Position numbers and translations under genes: made by a program. From Leptospira ryugenii (GTDB taxonomy: Bacteria > Spirochaetota > Leptospiria > Leptospirales > Leptospiraceae), in the NCBI RefSeq assembly GCF_003114855.1, contig NZ_BFBB01000003.1, forward strand, positions 685,077 through 749,076: a DNA stretch of 64,000 bases, read 5' to 3'. Below the pieces are notes generated by a model. It worked only from the letters and a program-made list of their open reading frames with translations, was not told the origin of the DNA and did not search any database. Of this stretch, positions 17,422 through 27,012 are shown piece by piece (position 1 is the first letter of the stretch; each line of letters opens with the position of its first letter).

Positions 17422-18328
17422 CAAACGCACCTAACCTTTTTGCTATGTTTAGGTATACCATCATGATGATGATAGGGACCACAGAAAAAGCTGCCGCCAA
17501 AGGTATGTTACCGGCTGTTCCTTGGTGGGTGTATACTGCCATCCCTATGAAATAACTCGAATTGCCAATGATGGTCGGGATGATATAATCACCCAAAGTC
17601 AGAGAGAAAGTAAAGATCGAGCCCGCCACGACTCCTGGGAAAGCTAAAGGAAAGACTACTTTTCGAAACGTAATGGAAGGATTGCCACCCAAATCGGAAG
17701 ATGCTTCTAATAAGGATTTTGGGATTCGCTCTAAAGATGCTTGGATAGGCAGGATCATATAAGGCAACCAAAGGTACAGAAACACAAGAAACATTCCAAT
17801 GTATGAAAAGGAGAGGCTTGGTCCACCGATCACAGGAATCGAAAGAATTCCATCTAAAACAAAGGTGAGGCCAATCTTTTCTAAAACCCATGTGATGATG
17901 CCTTCTTTAGCCATCAACATCTTCCAAGCATAAACTTTTACCAGATAACTAGACCAAAGAGGTAACATGATACCTAAATACAAAATCGGTCTAAGTTTTG
18001 GCCCTGCATACATCGCCATATAATAAGCGACAGGGAAAGCTAAAATCGCACTCATGATTGTGACAGAAAGTGCCATCAAACTCGTACGGATAAAAATATC
18101 CCAATTTGTCGATAGTTTGAAAAGATCGTAATAAGTTTCGAGGGTAAACTCGTGTTTGATGACACCAGAAAAGGAATCTACAGAGAAGAAACTTTGTATG
18201 AGTAAAGTAAACAGAGAACCAATATAAACAATCCCTAGCCATATCAAAAGTGGGCTTAGAAGAAGGAAGATGGCGAGAGACTTACGATAAAATAAGAAAG
18301 TAAAAATACGATCCATGGCTCCTGACAT
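17411..18328 (-). CDS. potB: Spermidine/putrescine ABC transporter permease PotB
   Basis: The roughly 305-residue permease has six transmembrane helices and the EAA motif [24 protein letters not shown]. The segment [12 protein letters not shown] and the length agree with PotB/PotH-type permeases. The ATG at 18328 starts 4 bases after the potA stop; an in-frame upstream start would overlap potA. Together with PotC it forms the transmembrane channel of the importer. Confidence 0.92.
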   Translation of the reverse strand: MSGAMDRIFTFLFYRKSLAIFLLLSPLLIWLGIVYIGSLFTLLIQSFFSVDSFSGVIKHEFTLETYYDLFKLSTNWDIFIRTSLMALSVTIMSAILAFPVAYYMAMYAGPKLRPILYLGIMLPLWSSYLVKVYAWKMLMAKEGIITWVLEKIGLTFVLDGILSIPVIGGPSLSFSYIGMFLVFLYLWLPYMILPIQASLERIPKSLLEASSDLGGNPSITFRKVVFPLAFPGVVAGSIFTFSLTLGDYIIPTIIGNSSYFIGMAVYTHQGTAGNIPLAAAFSVVPIIIMMVYLNIAKRLGAFDAL

Positions 18329-18332
18329 ATCT

Positions 18333-19349
18333 TTAAGCCTGAATGAGATGCATGTCTTCTTCTTTCCAAGCCACAATCAATTCAGAAGAGGCTTCCATTG
18401 CTTTTAAATTTGAATTTTGTTTGGATACGATGATTCTTTGGCCAGCCTTTGTCTGCACCACAAGTCTAGAATTTGCTCCAGAATACACTTCATTGAGTAA
18501 AGTAGCCGGCACTGTAATCAGCCCATCTTTCGGATCCATGGGAGACAAGATGCGGATCTTTTCCGGACGGATCATCGTTTTTGAGGATCTTTGGATAAAT
18601 GAGGACGTTGTTTGTTCATCAAAGATATTGGAAGTTCCCACAAAATTGGCAACAAAAGAAGTATTAGGCTTCTCATATATTTCCCAAGGGCTTCCGATTT
18701 GCTCCACCTTACCCTGGTTAAAGACGGCAATGCGGTCTGACATCGAAAGTGCCTCTTCTTGGTCATGGGTCACAAATATAAACGTAATCCCAACAGTCTT
18801 TTGGATCGCTTTTAACTCAATTTGCATTTCTTCACGCAATTTTAAGTCCAGGGCTCCTAAAGGTTCATCCAAGAGAAGGATTTGGGGTTGGTTGATCAGA
18901 GCTCGCGCAAGGGCAATCCTTTGTCTTTGGCCACCAGAAAGTTCTGATGGTTTTCGTTTTCCAACATCGGGAAGCCGCACCATTTCCAACATATGTTGGA
19001 CTCTGGAGGCGATCTCTTTCTTGGAAACATTTTTCACCATTAGACCATAGCCGACATTTTCAGCGATGCTCATATGGGGAAAGAGTGCATAGTCTTGGAA
19101 TACCGTATTTACATTTCGTTTGTATGGAGGAATGCCTCGAACATCTTGTCCGCCGAGTAATATTTTCCCAGCCGAAGGATCATAAAAACCTGCCACCATA
19201 CGTAGGCAGGTTGTCTTTCCGGAACCAGATGGTCCCAACATGGAGAAAAATTCTCCTTTTTTGATTCCGAAGGAAGCTCGGTCCACAGCCAGAAAATCTC
19301 CGAAATTTTTAGTAACCTCGATTAATTCAACATCTAACACGTTTTCCAA
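18333..19349 (-). CDS. potA: Spermidine/putrescine ABC transporter ATPase PotA
   Basis: The 338-residue ATPase has Walker A GPSGSGKTT, Q-loop, signature LSGGQRQRIALARAL, Walker B ILLLDEPLGALD and switch His VTHDQEEAL, all intact. The C-terminal part holds a TOBE domain, typical of PotA. The start codon is TTG with AGGAAG six bases before it. Order and spacing place it second in the pot operon, 21 bases after potD. Confidence 0.95.
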   Translation of the reverse strand: MENVLDVELIEVTKNFGDFLAVDRASFGIKKGEFFSMLGPSGSGKTTCLRMVAGFYDPSAGKILLGGQDVRGIPPYKRNVNTVFQDYALFPHMSIAENVGYGLMVKNVSKKEIASRVQHMLEMVRLPDVGKRKPSELSGGQRQRIALARALINQPQILLLDEPLGALDLKLREEMQIELKAIQKTVGITFIFVTHDQEEALSMSDRIAVFNQGKVEQIGSPWEIYEKPNTSFVANFVGTSNIFDEQTTSSFIQRSSKTMIRPEKIRILSPMDPKDGLITVPATLLNEVYSGANSRLVVQTKAGQRIIVSKQNSNLKAMEASSELIVAWKEEDMHLIQA

Positions 19350-19370
19350 TGCTTCCTACCTAAATCCTTG

Positions 19371-20537
19371 TTATTTGCTACCTATGATAGCAATGTAATC
19401 CTCTGCCCATTTTTTGTAAGGAACACATTTCCTTCCACCTGAGCAATTTTCTACTGGAGTTCTCCAGAAAGAAATTTTTTCAAAGTTGTCAAAACCATTT
19501 GTTGCACAACCTTCATCAGTTAGCAATGCGTTACCTTTACAAGCTGCAGGTACAGAAGGTACGGAACCAAACCAAGAAGCTAAATCGCCTTGAACTTTTG
19601 CACTGATGGAATGTTCCATCCACTTGTAAGCACAGTTAACGTGTTTAGAATCTTTGTGTAACATTGTAGTATCTGCCCAACCAGTTGCACCTTCCACTGG
19701 AACAACGGATCCTACAGGTTGTTTGTCTGCTGTAAGTAGGTTCACTTGGAATGGCCAGGTAGAAGAGGCAACTAAACCTTCTTTTTTGAAATCATCTACT
19801 TGAACCATAGCATCATGCCAATATTTAGGAACAAGTTGTCTTTGTTTTTTAAGTAGTTCAATCGCAGCGTTGTATTGCTTCTCATCTAACTCATAAGGAT
19901 CATTGATACCTAGTTCAGGTTTTGCCTTCTTTAGGTAAAGAGCTGCATCAGCAATGTAAATGGGTCCATCAAATGCTTGCACACGGCCTTTGTTTGTTTT
20001 TCCATCAGGAAGTTTTTGCTCTTCGAACACAACATTCCATGATGTAGGGGCAGTTTTAAATACCTTTTTATTGTACATAAGAACGTTTGGTCCCCACTGG
20101 TAAGGAACTCCGTAGTGTTTTCCGTCAACTGTATGCCAAGGTGCATTTTGTAATCTTGCATCTACTTCTTTCCAGCTAGGGATCAAGTCGATATTGATTT
20201 CTTGCACTTTCCCACCAGCGATCAAGCGAAGCGAAGCATCTCCAGAAGCAGTTACTAAATCAAAACCACCCTCATTCATGAGTGCAACCATCTCATCAGA
20301 TGTCGCAGCGGTTTTTACCGTCACTTTACAGCCGCTAGATTTTTCAAATTCAGTCACCCAGTCGTAGGCTTTGTCTGTTTCCCCTCTTTCGATGTAGCCA
20401 GGCCAAGCAACGATAGAAACCTCACCTTCCGTTGCACCGATTGCGGTAATTTTTTCCTTTTTGCCACAAGAGATCAGTAGTCCAAAGACTAGGACTAGAG
20501 ACACTGCCGTGAGTCGTTTCAAAAATGATTTTGTCAT
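19371..20537 (-). CDS. potD: Polyamine-binding lipoprotein PotD
   Basis: The 388-residue substrate-binding protein has a signal peptide ending in GLLISC, a lipobox, so it is a lipoprotein rather than a free periplasmic protein. Blocks such as SIVAWPGYIERGET, GFDLVTASGDASLRLI, VPYQWGPNVLMYNKK and GATGWADTTMLHKDSKH match the PotD/PotF family. AAAGGAG ten bases before the ATG supports this start. Preferred ligand, putrescine or spermidine, cannot be told; the neighbouring gabD-gabT-patD operon favours putrescine. Confidence 0.92.
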   Translation of the reverse strand: MTKSFLKRLTAVSLVLVFGLLISCGKKEKITAIGATEGEVSIVAWPGYIERGETDKAYDWVTEFEKSSGCKVTVKTAATSDEMVALMNEGGFDLVTASGDASLRLIAGGKVQEINIDLIPSWKEVDARLQNAPWHTVDGKHYGVPYQWGPNVLMYNKKVFKTAPTSWNVVFEEQKLPDGKTNKGRVQAFDGPIYIADAALYLKKAKPELGINDPYELDEKQYNAAIELLKKQRQLVPKYWHDAMVQVDDFKKEGLVASSTWPFQVNLLTADKQPVGSVVPVEGATGWADTTMLHKDSKHVNCAYKWMEHSISAKVQGDLASWFGSVPSVPAACKGNALLTDEGCATNGFDNFEKISFWRTPVENCSGGRKCVPYKKWAEDYIAIIGSK

Positions 20538-20565
20538 TTGATCGTTTACTCCTTTGTATTTGATC

Positions 20566-20582
20566 CGTTTCAATGCGAAACG
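20566..20582. promoter_or_regulatory. 17-bp palindrome in potD leader, candidate operator
   Basis: CGTTTC and GAAACG flank a five-base AATGC centre. It sits 29 bases upstream of the potD start in the 135-base divergent region between potD and gabD. No regulator gene is adjacent, so the binding protein is unknown. Confidence 0.45.
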
Positions 20583-20610
20583 ATCTCAGAGAGTAAACTG
20601 CTGGCAAGCA

Positions 20611-20654
20611 TTTCCGAAAGATTTTAAAAAATGGTAGGATTTTTCTTTCCGAAA
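20611..20654. repeat. Two copies of TTTCCGAAA upstream of gabD
   Basis: TTTCCGAAA occurs at 20611-20619 and 20646-20654; each copy is followed by an AT-rich run ending in TTTAAAAAA. The unit is palindromic except for its centre base and the spacing is 35 bases. Both copies lie in the promoter region shared by the pot and gab operons, so they are candidate sites for a polyamine-responsive regulator. Confidence 0.45.
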
Positions 20655-20672
20655 TTTAAAAAAGCATAAGAT

Positions 20673-22130
20673 ATGAACGAACTTTTCGATCAAACTTTAT
20701 TTCGACAGTCTAACTATATTAACGGTGAATGGACAAAAGCAGTTTCTGGCGAAACTTTATCCGTTCAGAACCCCTCGACTAGATCTACCATAGGTACCAT
20801 CCCTAAGTCAGGCACCCAAGAAACTGAAAGCGCAATCCGTTCCGCACAGTCCGCACTCTACCTCTGGAAAAAAACCACTGCCAAGGAAAGGTCGCAAATC
20901 CTCCGCAAATGGTTCCAGCTGATGATCGAAAATGCAGATGATCTCGCACGTATCTTAACCTCAGAACAAGGCAAACCTCTCGCGGAAGCTAAGGGCGAAA
21001 TCCTATATGCCGCTTCTTACATAGAATGGTTTTCCGAAGAAGCAAAACGCGTGTATGGTGATATTATCCCTTCCCATCGGACTGATACAAGGATTATGGT
21101 ATTGAAAGAGCCAATTGGTGTGGTTGCAACGATTACTCCTTGGAACTTTCCATCGGCAATGTTGGCAAGGAAAGTGGCACCAGCTCTAGCAGCCGGTTGC
21201 ACGGTAGTCTCAAAGCCCTCGGAGCTTACTCCATATTCTGCATCGGCAATGTGCGAACTGGCTACAAGAGCTGGCCTGCCCAAAGGAGTTTGGAATTTGG
21301 TCTTTGGTGAACCAAAAGAAATTGGAGAATCTCTTCTCAATTCACCTATCGTCCGTAAGCTGAGCTTCACTGGTTCTACTCGCACCGGCATTTACCTGAT
21401 GGAAAAATCGGCAAAGACACTCAAAAAACTCTCCTTAGAATTAGGAGGCAACGCTCCCTTTATCGTTTTTGAAGATGCAGACATAGAAGCAAGTTTAAAA
21501 GGTGCAATGCTATCCAAATACCGAAACACAGGGCAGACCTGTGTTTGTGTGAATCGATTTATCGTACAAGAATCAATTGCTCAGGAATTTTCGGAACGAT
21601 TGGCAAAGTTAGCGAGTCAATTGAAAGTAGGTGATGGTTTTTCAGAAGGAGTCCAACAAGGGCCTCTTATCAATGAACCTGCACTCAAAAAAGTAGAAGA
21701 ACATATCAAAGATGCAACTGCGAAGGGAGCAAAAATCCTTACTGGAGGAAAGCCCCATCCCATGGGCGGGACATTTTTTGAGCCAACCGTATTGTATCCT
21801 GTCAACCAACAAATGTTAGTCTCCAAAGAAGAGACCTTTGGTCCTGTCTCCTCTATTCAGACGTTTCGGACAGAAGAAGAAGCCATCCAAATTGCCAACG
21901 ATACGGAATTTGGTTTAGCTTCCTATGTTTTTACCTCAAATATAGCTAGGCTCTTTCGAGTTGCCGAAGGACTTGAATATGGAATGGTGGGAATTAATGA
22001 AGGATTGATCTCATCGGAACAGGTTCCTTTTGGTGGAGTCAAGTTTTCTGGTATGGGTAGAGAGGGTTCTAAATATGGAATCGAAGATTATATTGTTACG
22101 AAGTACTTATGTTTAGGAGGAATCACATGA
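20673..22130 (+). CDS. gabD: Succinate-semialdehyde dehydrogenase
   Basis: GabD oxidises succinate semialdehyde to succinate with NAD(P)+. The 485-residue protein is a full-length aldehyde dehydrogenase: PWNFPSAMLARKVAPALAAG, coenzyme-loop FTGSTRTG, catalytic Glu in LELGGNAPF and catalytic Cys in NTGQTCVCVNRF, the Cys-x-Cys context seen in GabD. It begins the operon gabD-gabT-patD, divergent from potD. Its last codons contain AGGAGG that serves gabT, whose ATG overlaps its stop. Confidence 0.93.
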   Translation: MNELFDQTLFRQSNYINGEWTKAVSGETLSVQNPSTRSTIGTIPKSGTQETESAIRSAQSALYLWKKTTAKERSQILRKWFQLMIENADDLARILTSEQGKPLAEAKGEILYAASYIEWFSEEAKRVYGDIIPSHRTDTRIMVLKEPIGVVATITPWNFPSAMLARKVAPALAAGCTVVSKPSELTPYSASAMCELATRAGLPKGVWNLVFGEPKEIGESLLNSPIVRKLSFTGSTRTGIYLMEKSAKTLKKLSLELGGNAPFIVFEDADIEASLKGAMLSKYRNTGQTCVCVNRFIVQESIAQEFSERLAKLASQLKVGDGFSEGVQQGPLINEPALKKVEEHIKDATAKGAKILTGGKPHPMGGTFFEPTVLYPVNQQMLVSKEETFGPVSSIQTFRTEEEAIQIANDTEFGLASYVFTSNIARLFRVAEGLEYGMVGINEGLISSEQVPFGGVKFSGMGREGSKYGIEDYIVTKYLCLGGIT

Positions 22131-23422
22131 TGACAGTAGAAACGCTTACCAATGCAAATCTTTGGGAAAGACGAGTAAGCAATGTCCCAAGAGGGGTGAG
22201 CACCGCTTATCCCGTCTTTGCAAAATCAGCTAAGAATGCTGAAATTTGGGACGTAGAAGGAAAACGCTATATTGATTTTGGAGGCGGAATCGGGGTAATG
22301 AATACGGGGCATTGCCACCCAAAGGTCATAGAGGCCATTCATAAACAAGTGGATGCTTACTTACACACAGCCTTTCAAATCATGCCATATGCACCTTACA
22401 TTGAGCTGTGCGAACGACTCAATGCGAAGGCTCCCATCGCAGGAAATAAAAAGACTATTTTGTTTTCTTCGGGAGCAGAGGCTCTTGAAAATGCAGTGAA
22501 GATTGCAAGAGCAGCTACAGGTAGAACCGGATTTATTTCGTTTATTGGTGGATTCCACGGAAGGACGATGATGGCCTTAGCACTCACAGGGAAGGTGATA
22601 CCTTATAAAAAAGGTTTTGGTCCATTTCCTGGAGATGTATACCATATTCCCTACCCAATGGAATACCATGGAGTCTCGGAAGATGACTCCATCAAAGCCT
22701 TACAAAATCTGTTCAAGGCAGACATTGACCCAGCAAAAATTGCAGCAATAGCCATTGAACCAGTACAAGGCGAAGGTGGCTTTTACATTGCATCCTCTAG
22801 TTTCCTGAAACGATTACGATCCATTTGTGATGAGCATGGAATCCTATTGATCGCTGACGAAGTGCAATCTGGTTTTGCTAGAACCGGAAAACTTTTTGCG
22901 ATAGAGCATAGCGGAATCGAACCAGATTTGATTACTACCGCCAAATCGCTAGCAGGTGGAATGCCTCTATCCGCTGTTATTGGAAAAGCAAGTCTCATGG
23001 ACTCAGTGGAACCTGGTGGATTAGGTGGAACCTATGCGGGCAACCCCGTAGCCTGTGCAGCTGCGATTGCAATCATGGACCTCATTGATGAAGAAAATAT
23101 CCTGAGCAAATCTGAGGCCTTAGGGAACAAACTCATCAAAAGACTCAAAGAAATCCAAAGAGATGCAAAATCAGTCGGAGAAATTAGAGGCCTTGGGGGC
23201 ATGGTCGCCTTTGAATTAGTTGAAAATGGAAATGCGCACAAACCGTCCGCAGATCTAGCCAAAAAATTAACAGCAAAGGCACTCGAAAAAGGGCTTGTAC
23301 TTTTGTCCTGCGGAGTCTACGGAAATGTGATTCGAATCCTCGTGCCGATCACTGTGGAAGACCCTGTTTTAGAAGAGGGCATGAAAATCATTGAATCATC
23401 ATTAAAGGAAATAGAAGGTTAA
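22127..23422 (+). CDS. gabT: 4-aminobutyrate aminotransferase
   Basis: GabT converts GABA and 2-oxoglutarate to succinate semialdehyde and glutamate. The 431-residue protein follows E. coli GabT closely from the N-terminus (WDVEGKRYIDFGGGIGVMN), with ATGRTGFISFIGGFHGRT, IEPVQGEGGFY, LIADEVQSGFARTG and the PLP lysine in TTAKSLAGG. AGGAGG lies six bases before the ATG at 22127. No separate putrescine aminotransferase is seen in the window, so it may also act on putrescine, or that step is encoded elsewhere. Confidence 0.94.
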   Translation: MMTVETLTNANLWERRVSNVPRGVSTAYPVFAKSAKNAEIWDVEGKRYIDFGGGIGVMNTGHCHPKVIEAIHKQVDAYLHTAFQIMPYAPYIELCERLNAKAPIAGNKKTILFSSGAEALENAVKIARAATGRTGFISFIGGFHGRTMMALALTGKVIPYKKGFGPFPGDVYHIPYPMEYHGVSEDDSIKALQNLFKADIDPAKIAAIAIEPVQGEGGFYIASSSFLKRLRSICDEHGILLIADEVQSGFARTGKLFAIEHSGIEPDLITTAKSLAGGMPLSAVIGKASLMDSVEPGGLGGTYAGNPVACAAAIAIMDLIDEENILSKSEALGNKLIKRLKEIQRDAKSVGEIRGLGGMVAFELVENGNAHKPSADLAKKLTAKALEKGLVLLSCGVYGNVIRILVPITVEDPVLEEGMKIIESSLKEIEG

Positions 23423-23424
23423 TC

Positions 23425-24870
23425 ATGAAACAATACCAACATTGGATCAATGGAAAGTGGACAGAATCTAAATCCAAAAAAACTTCCAAAATCGAAAACC
23501 CAGCCACCGAAGAAATCATTGCCGAGGTTAGCGAAGGATCTCCAGAAGATATTGATGCGGCTGTAACAGTCGCGGACAAAGCATTCTATGATGGTCGTTG
23601 GTCAATGCTTAGTCCAGGGGAGAGATCAAATGCTCTTTATCGATTGGCTGATCTTTTGGCAAAACACACAGAAGAATTTGCAAAAGTAGAATCAGAAAAC
23701 GTGGGCAAACCTTACAAAAACTTAAGTTTGGCGGGAGATATTCCTTTTGCTATTGATAACCTCAGGTTTTTTGCAGGTGCAGCAAGAGAAGTTCATGGTT
23801 CACGAGCTGGTGAATACTTTCCTGGCTATACCTCTCTATTTCGAAAAGAGCCAGTAGGTGTTGTTGGCCAGATCACTCCTTGGAACTACCCCATCCTGAT
23901 GGCAGTATGGAAATTAGGCCCTGCCCTAGCTGCTGGTTGTACGCTTGTTTTAAAACCAGCGCCTAACACCCCATTAACGACATTGATGCTTGCTGAACTT
24001 TCCAAAGAGGCAGGTATCCCAGACGGCGTTCTAAATGTCGTAGCAGGAGGAAATGAAGCGGGACAGGCATTGGTTGATCACCCAAAGGTACGAATGGTTT
24101 CTCTTACTGGCTCTACACAAACCGGAAAACGTATCATGCAGTCTGCCTCTCAATCCCTCAAACGAGTCCACTTAGAGTTAGGTGGTAAAGCTCCTCTACT
24201 TGTCTTTGATGATGTCGATCTTGCTTTATTCGCTCAAAAAGCTACATTTGGCGCAACTTGCAATTCAGGACAGGATTGTACGGCCGCAACAAGAGTGTAT
24301 GTTCAGAACAAACTTTTAAAAGACGCTACAGAGATGTTAGTTGAGGCTATGAAATCAGTTAAAGTGGGAAATCCGTTTGATGATGCAACAGAAATGGGTT
24401 CCATCGTTTCACTCAAACAAAAAAACCACATCATGGGTTTTTTGGACCGGGCAAAACAATCGGGTGCCAAGATTTTAACAGGTGGAGGAAGCCCAAAAAC
24501 AATTGAAAAAGGGTATTTCGTTGAGCCTACCGTCATCTCAGGAGTAAGCCAAACGGCGGAGGTTGTCCAAAATGAAATCTTTGGACCTGTTCTTACCATA
24601 CTCCCCTTTGAAACGGAAGAGGAAGCTATCCAACTTGCGAACGATGTAAACTATGGACTTGCCTCTTCTATTTGGACAAAAGATGTTGCGCGTGCCATGC
24701 GAGTCTCCAAACGACTGGAATTTGGAACCGTTTGGGTCAATGACCATTTACCATTAGCATCGGAAGCTCCACATGGTGGGTTCAAACAATCTGGGTTTGG
24801 AAAGGATCTATCCTCGGAATCAGTTTCCGATTATTTAGTCACCAAACACGTCATGATCGGCGGTGTTTGA
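23425..24870 (+). CDS. patD: Aldehyde dehydrogenase, probably 4-aminobutyraldehyde dehydrogenase
   Basis: The 481-residue aldehyde dehydrogenase has the coenzyme loop SLTGSTQTGKRI, catalytic Glu in LELGGKAPL and catalytic Cys in NSGQDCTAATR. The NSGQDC context and NEAGQALVDHP segment are those of the betaine-aldehyde/aminobutyraldehyde dehydrogenase group (PatD/YdcW). With gabT and gabD in the same operon and the pot importer next door, oxidation of 4-aminobutanal to GABA is the likely reaction. A betaine-aldehyde role remains possible. Starts 2 bases after gabT. Confidence 0.85.
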   Translation: MKQYQHWINGKWTESKSKKTSKIENPATEEIIAEVSEGSPEDIDAAVTVADKAFYDGRWSMLSPGERSNALYRLADLLAKHTEEFAKVESENVGKPYKNLSLAGDIPFAIDNLRFFAGAAREVHGSRAGEYFPGYTSLFRKEPVGVVGQITPWNYPILMAVWKLGPALAAGCTLVLKPAPNTPLTTLMLAELSKEAGIPDGVLNVVAGGNEAGQALVDHPKVRMVSLTGSTQTGKRIMQSASQSLKRVHLELGGKAPLLVFDDVDLALFAQKATFGATCNSGQDCTAATRVYVQNKLLKDATEMLVEAMKSVKVGNPFDDATEMGSIVSLKQKNHIMGFLDRAKQSGAKILTGGGSPKTIEKGYFVEPTVISGVSQTAEVVQNEIFGPVLTILPFETEEEAIQLANDVNYGLASSIWTKDVARAMRVSKRLEFGTVWVNDHLPLASEAPHGGFKQSGFGKDLSSESVSDYLVTKHVMIGGV

Positions 24871-24903
24871 TTCTAAGAATTAATGCTTGCTGTGATGTAG
24901 ACT

Positions 24904-24929
24904 CCATGGTTCTATTTAAGGAACCATGG
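24904..24929 (+). promoter_or_regulatory. Perfect 9-bp hairpin covering the chemoreceptor start codon
   Basis: CCATGGTTC at 24904-24912 pairs perfectly with GAACCATGG at 24921-24929 around an 8-base loop. The chemoreceptor ATG (24926-24928) is in the 3' arm and the AAGGA ribosome-binding site spans loop and arm. Folding would hide the translation start, as in RNA thermometers or protein-controlled leaders. Confidence 0.6.
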
Positions 24930-26056
24930 CAGATGAGTATTCAAATCATAGTATGATACGTCTTAGGCAGATGATCTCTGCCTTTGGCGCCCGCTCCAAA
25001 GAGATCGGTTCTGTCGCGACCGCTATCCAACAAATTGCCAAACAAACCAATTTATTAGCCCTCAATGCCGCAATCGAAGCGGCTCGAGCTGGAGACTCAG
25101 GCAAAGGTTTCGAAGTTGTTGCCAATGAAGTATCCAAACTTTCTTATAGGACTTCCGAAGCCACAAAGAAAATCAATGAAATCCTAAGTAGAATTTACGG
25201 AGAGACAGAAAGTGCTGCACAAGAAGTGGAACATTTTGAAATTGATGCCATCCTCGAATATGCAAGGATCTGGTCTGCACAAGTCGCCTCTGATTTAGAA
25301 GCAAAGTTTTATATCATGGCTACTTCTCTCTATGGATTGAAGTTTCTGATCCAAAGTATGATACAATCTGAGAGTGGGCTTACCCGTAAACAGATACTCA
25401 TTCTAATGAGAGAGTATCTGGAACAGAACCCACAACAATTAGCATATGCATGTTGTTTCGAGCCAAATGTAGTCGATGCTAACGACCACCTACACACAAA
25501 TGACGAAGGACATGATACAAACGGACGATTTGTACCCTATTGCAATCGACATAGAGGTAAGATAGCCATTGAACCATTGCAAGGATATGATGTGGAAGGT
25601 GAAAATGAATGGTATGAACTTCCGCGTGCCTTAGGGAGAGATGTGATGATGGAACCATATGTCTATCCTATTGATGGAGAGATGGTTCGCATGACGAGTT
25701 TGATGACAAATTTGATTATCCATGGGAAATTTGCTGGAATCATGGGTGCTGACTTTTCTTTGGAACAACTACAAGCCAATCTATCCCAAAGAAAGATTTT
25801 TAATGCCGGAAGTTCTTCACTCCTCTCTAATGAAAGTGTGTTTGCAGCCTCACCAAATACTGATTTGCTTGGGACAAAATTAAATTCGATCCCAGAGGAG
25901 GCAAAAATTGCTGTTATGGAAGGTCGTCCTTATGATTTTACTGACCGATCTGGTCTGGTGCATATATTCTCACCAGTACAGATCGGGAATAGCACCAATC
26001 CATGGTCTATTTACGTACAGTTTGAACTGGGCAAAGCGCTTAAGAGAGATTTATAA
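24926..26056 (+). CDS. Soluble chemoreceptor with reversed order: MCP signalling tip then Cache-like domain
   Basis: The 376-residue protein has no transmembrane helix. Residues about 20-95 are the highly conserved chemoreceptor hairpin tip ([35 protein letters not shown]), which binds CheA/CheW, but the long flanking coiled coils are missing. Residues about 110-376 resemble a double-Cache (dCache) sensor: [44 protein letters not shown]. In ordinary receptors the Cache domain is periplasmic and N-terminal; here it is C-terminal and cytosolic. It lies 55 bases after patD on the same strand, so a polyamine or GABA-related ligand is a guess from position. Confidence 0.82.
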   Translation: MADEYSNHSMIRLRQMISAFGARSKEIGSVATAIQQIAKQTNLLALNAAIEAARAGDSGKGFEVVANEVSKLSYRTSEATKKINEILSRIYGETESAAQEVEHFEIDAILEYARIWSAQVASDLEAKFYIMATSLYGLKFLIQSMIQSESGLTRKQILILMREYLEQNPQQLAYACCFEPNVVDANDHLHTNDEGHDTNGRFVPYCNRHRGKIAIEPLQGYDVEGENEWYELPRALGRDVMMEPYVYPIDGEMVRMTSLMTNLIIHGKFAGIMGADFSLEQLQANLSQRKIFNAGSSSLLSNESVFAASPNTDLLGTKLNSIPEEAKIAVMEGRPYDFTDRSGLVHIFSPVQIGNSTNPWSIYVQFELGKALKRDL

Positions 26057-26911
26057 ACTCATCAAATACATTCGTATCGATTTTAGTTCTACATCAGTCA
26101 TATAGGCAAAGTTTTTCCATGGCATGGGCGCTCTCATTTCTCTTCCATCCGGAGTGATACCAGTTCGTATCGCCGACACAAATTGATCTTCTGACCAAGC
26201 ACCAATCCCCTGTTTGGTGATATTGGTTGCCTCTGGCCATTCTGGCGGGGCACCTGGGATCGGACCTCCTTTTAAATTGGCTCCATGGCAACCGGTACAA
26301 GTATCTGCTAAATACTTTCCAAAAGAAAGGGAAAGAGTTTTTTCTTGTTTGGAGGCCGCTTGTACAGAATGGTCAATGAAGAGGGCACTCGCAAGATGCG
26401 GAAGATTCCCCGTCAAAAATAATACTCTTGCAAGAGGACCTATTTTGATTTCTGCCGAAGTTTCTTCGACGGGTGGTAAAGATAGGAGATAACTATATAT
26501 CTTTCCCACATCTTCATCAGTCATTGCTTGGAAATCTGTAGAAGGCATAAAATGCAGAGGTTGTTTGTTTGTGCCAATGCCATGCCGTAGAGCCAAAACA
26601 AAATCCTGAAAACTTTTTTTCCCGAGTCCACCCTGTCCTTTGGTTAGATTTGAGCCAGTGAATGTTCCTAGTAGCGGGTCATTGATAAAGGTCACACCTT
26701 GCCCCTGGAGCCCATGGCAATCTGGACAACCTCTTGTCACATAGAGACGTTTGCCCTCTACAAGATCATTAGCTCCAGGAGGAAAAACAGATATCTCTCC
26801 TACACCCTCTATAACTTTTGTTAGCCTAGAATTGGTTTGAATGTATATGATGCTGACTATAAAAAAAAGAATAGCAGTCAAACCCAGCAAAAATAAAAAA
26901 AACTTTTTCAT
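26051..26911 (-). CDS. Membrane-anchored dihaem cytochrome c
   Basis: The 286-residue protein has an N-terminal signal anchor ([21 protein letters not shown]) and two class I cytochrome c domains with haem motifs CPDCH and CTGCH. Distal methionine candidates occur in [11 protein letters not shown] and RAPMPWKNF. The layout resembles cytochrome subunits of periplasmic dehydrogenases, though no partner dehydrogenase is adjacent. The ATG at 26911 has AAGGAAA upstream; an in-frame start 18 codons earlier lacks one. It overlaps the convergent chemoreceptor gene by 6 bp. Confidence 0.9.
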   Translation of the reverse strand: MKKFFLFLLGLTAILFFIVSIIYIQTNSRLTKVIEGVGEISVFPPGANDLVEGKRLYVTRGCPDCHGLQGQGVTFINDPLLGTFTGSNLTKGQGGLGKKSFQDFVLALRHGIGTNKQPLHFMPSTDFQAMTDEDVGKIYSYLLSLPPVEETSAEIKIGPLARVLFLTGNLPHLASALFIDHSVQAASKQEKTLSLSFGKYLADTCTGCHGANLKGGPIPGAPPEWPEATNITKQGIGAWSEDQFVSAIRTGITPDGREMRAPMPWKNFAYMTDVELKSIRMYLMSL

Positions 26912-27012
26912 TTCGTTTCCTTTTTTGTTTGCAAGGTATTTTATTCCAAATAAATCACTGGTCAAGCAGAATCAGAGCTGACATGAATTCTATCTCTGAT
27001 AAGATTTTGCAA

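Noticed and set aside
18343..19050. Plus-strand open frame of 235 codons
   Set aside because: It lies wholly opposite potA, whose ATPase motifs are intact; the reverse frame has no recognisable domain.
20611..20654. TTTCCGAAA repeats as a CRISPR-like or transposon repeat
   Set aside because: Only two short copies in a promoter region; a binding-site pair is the simpler reading.
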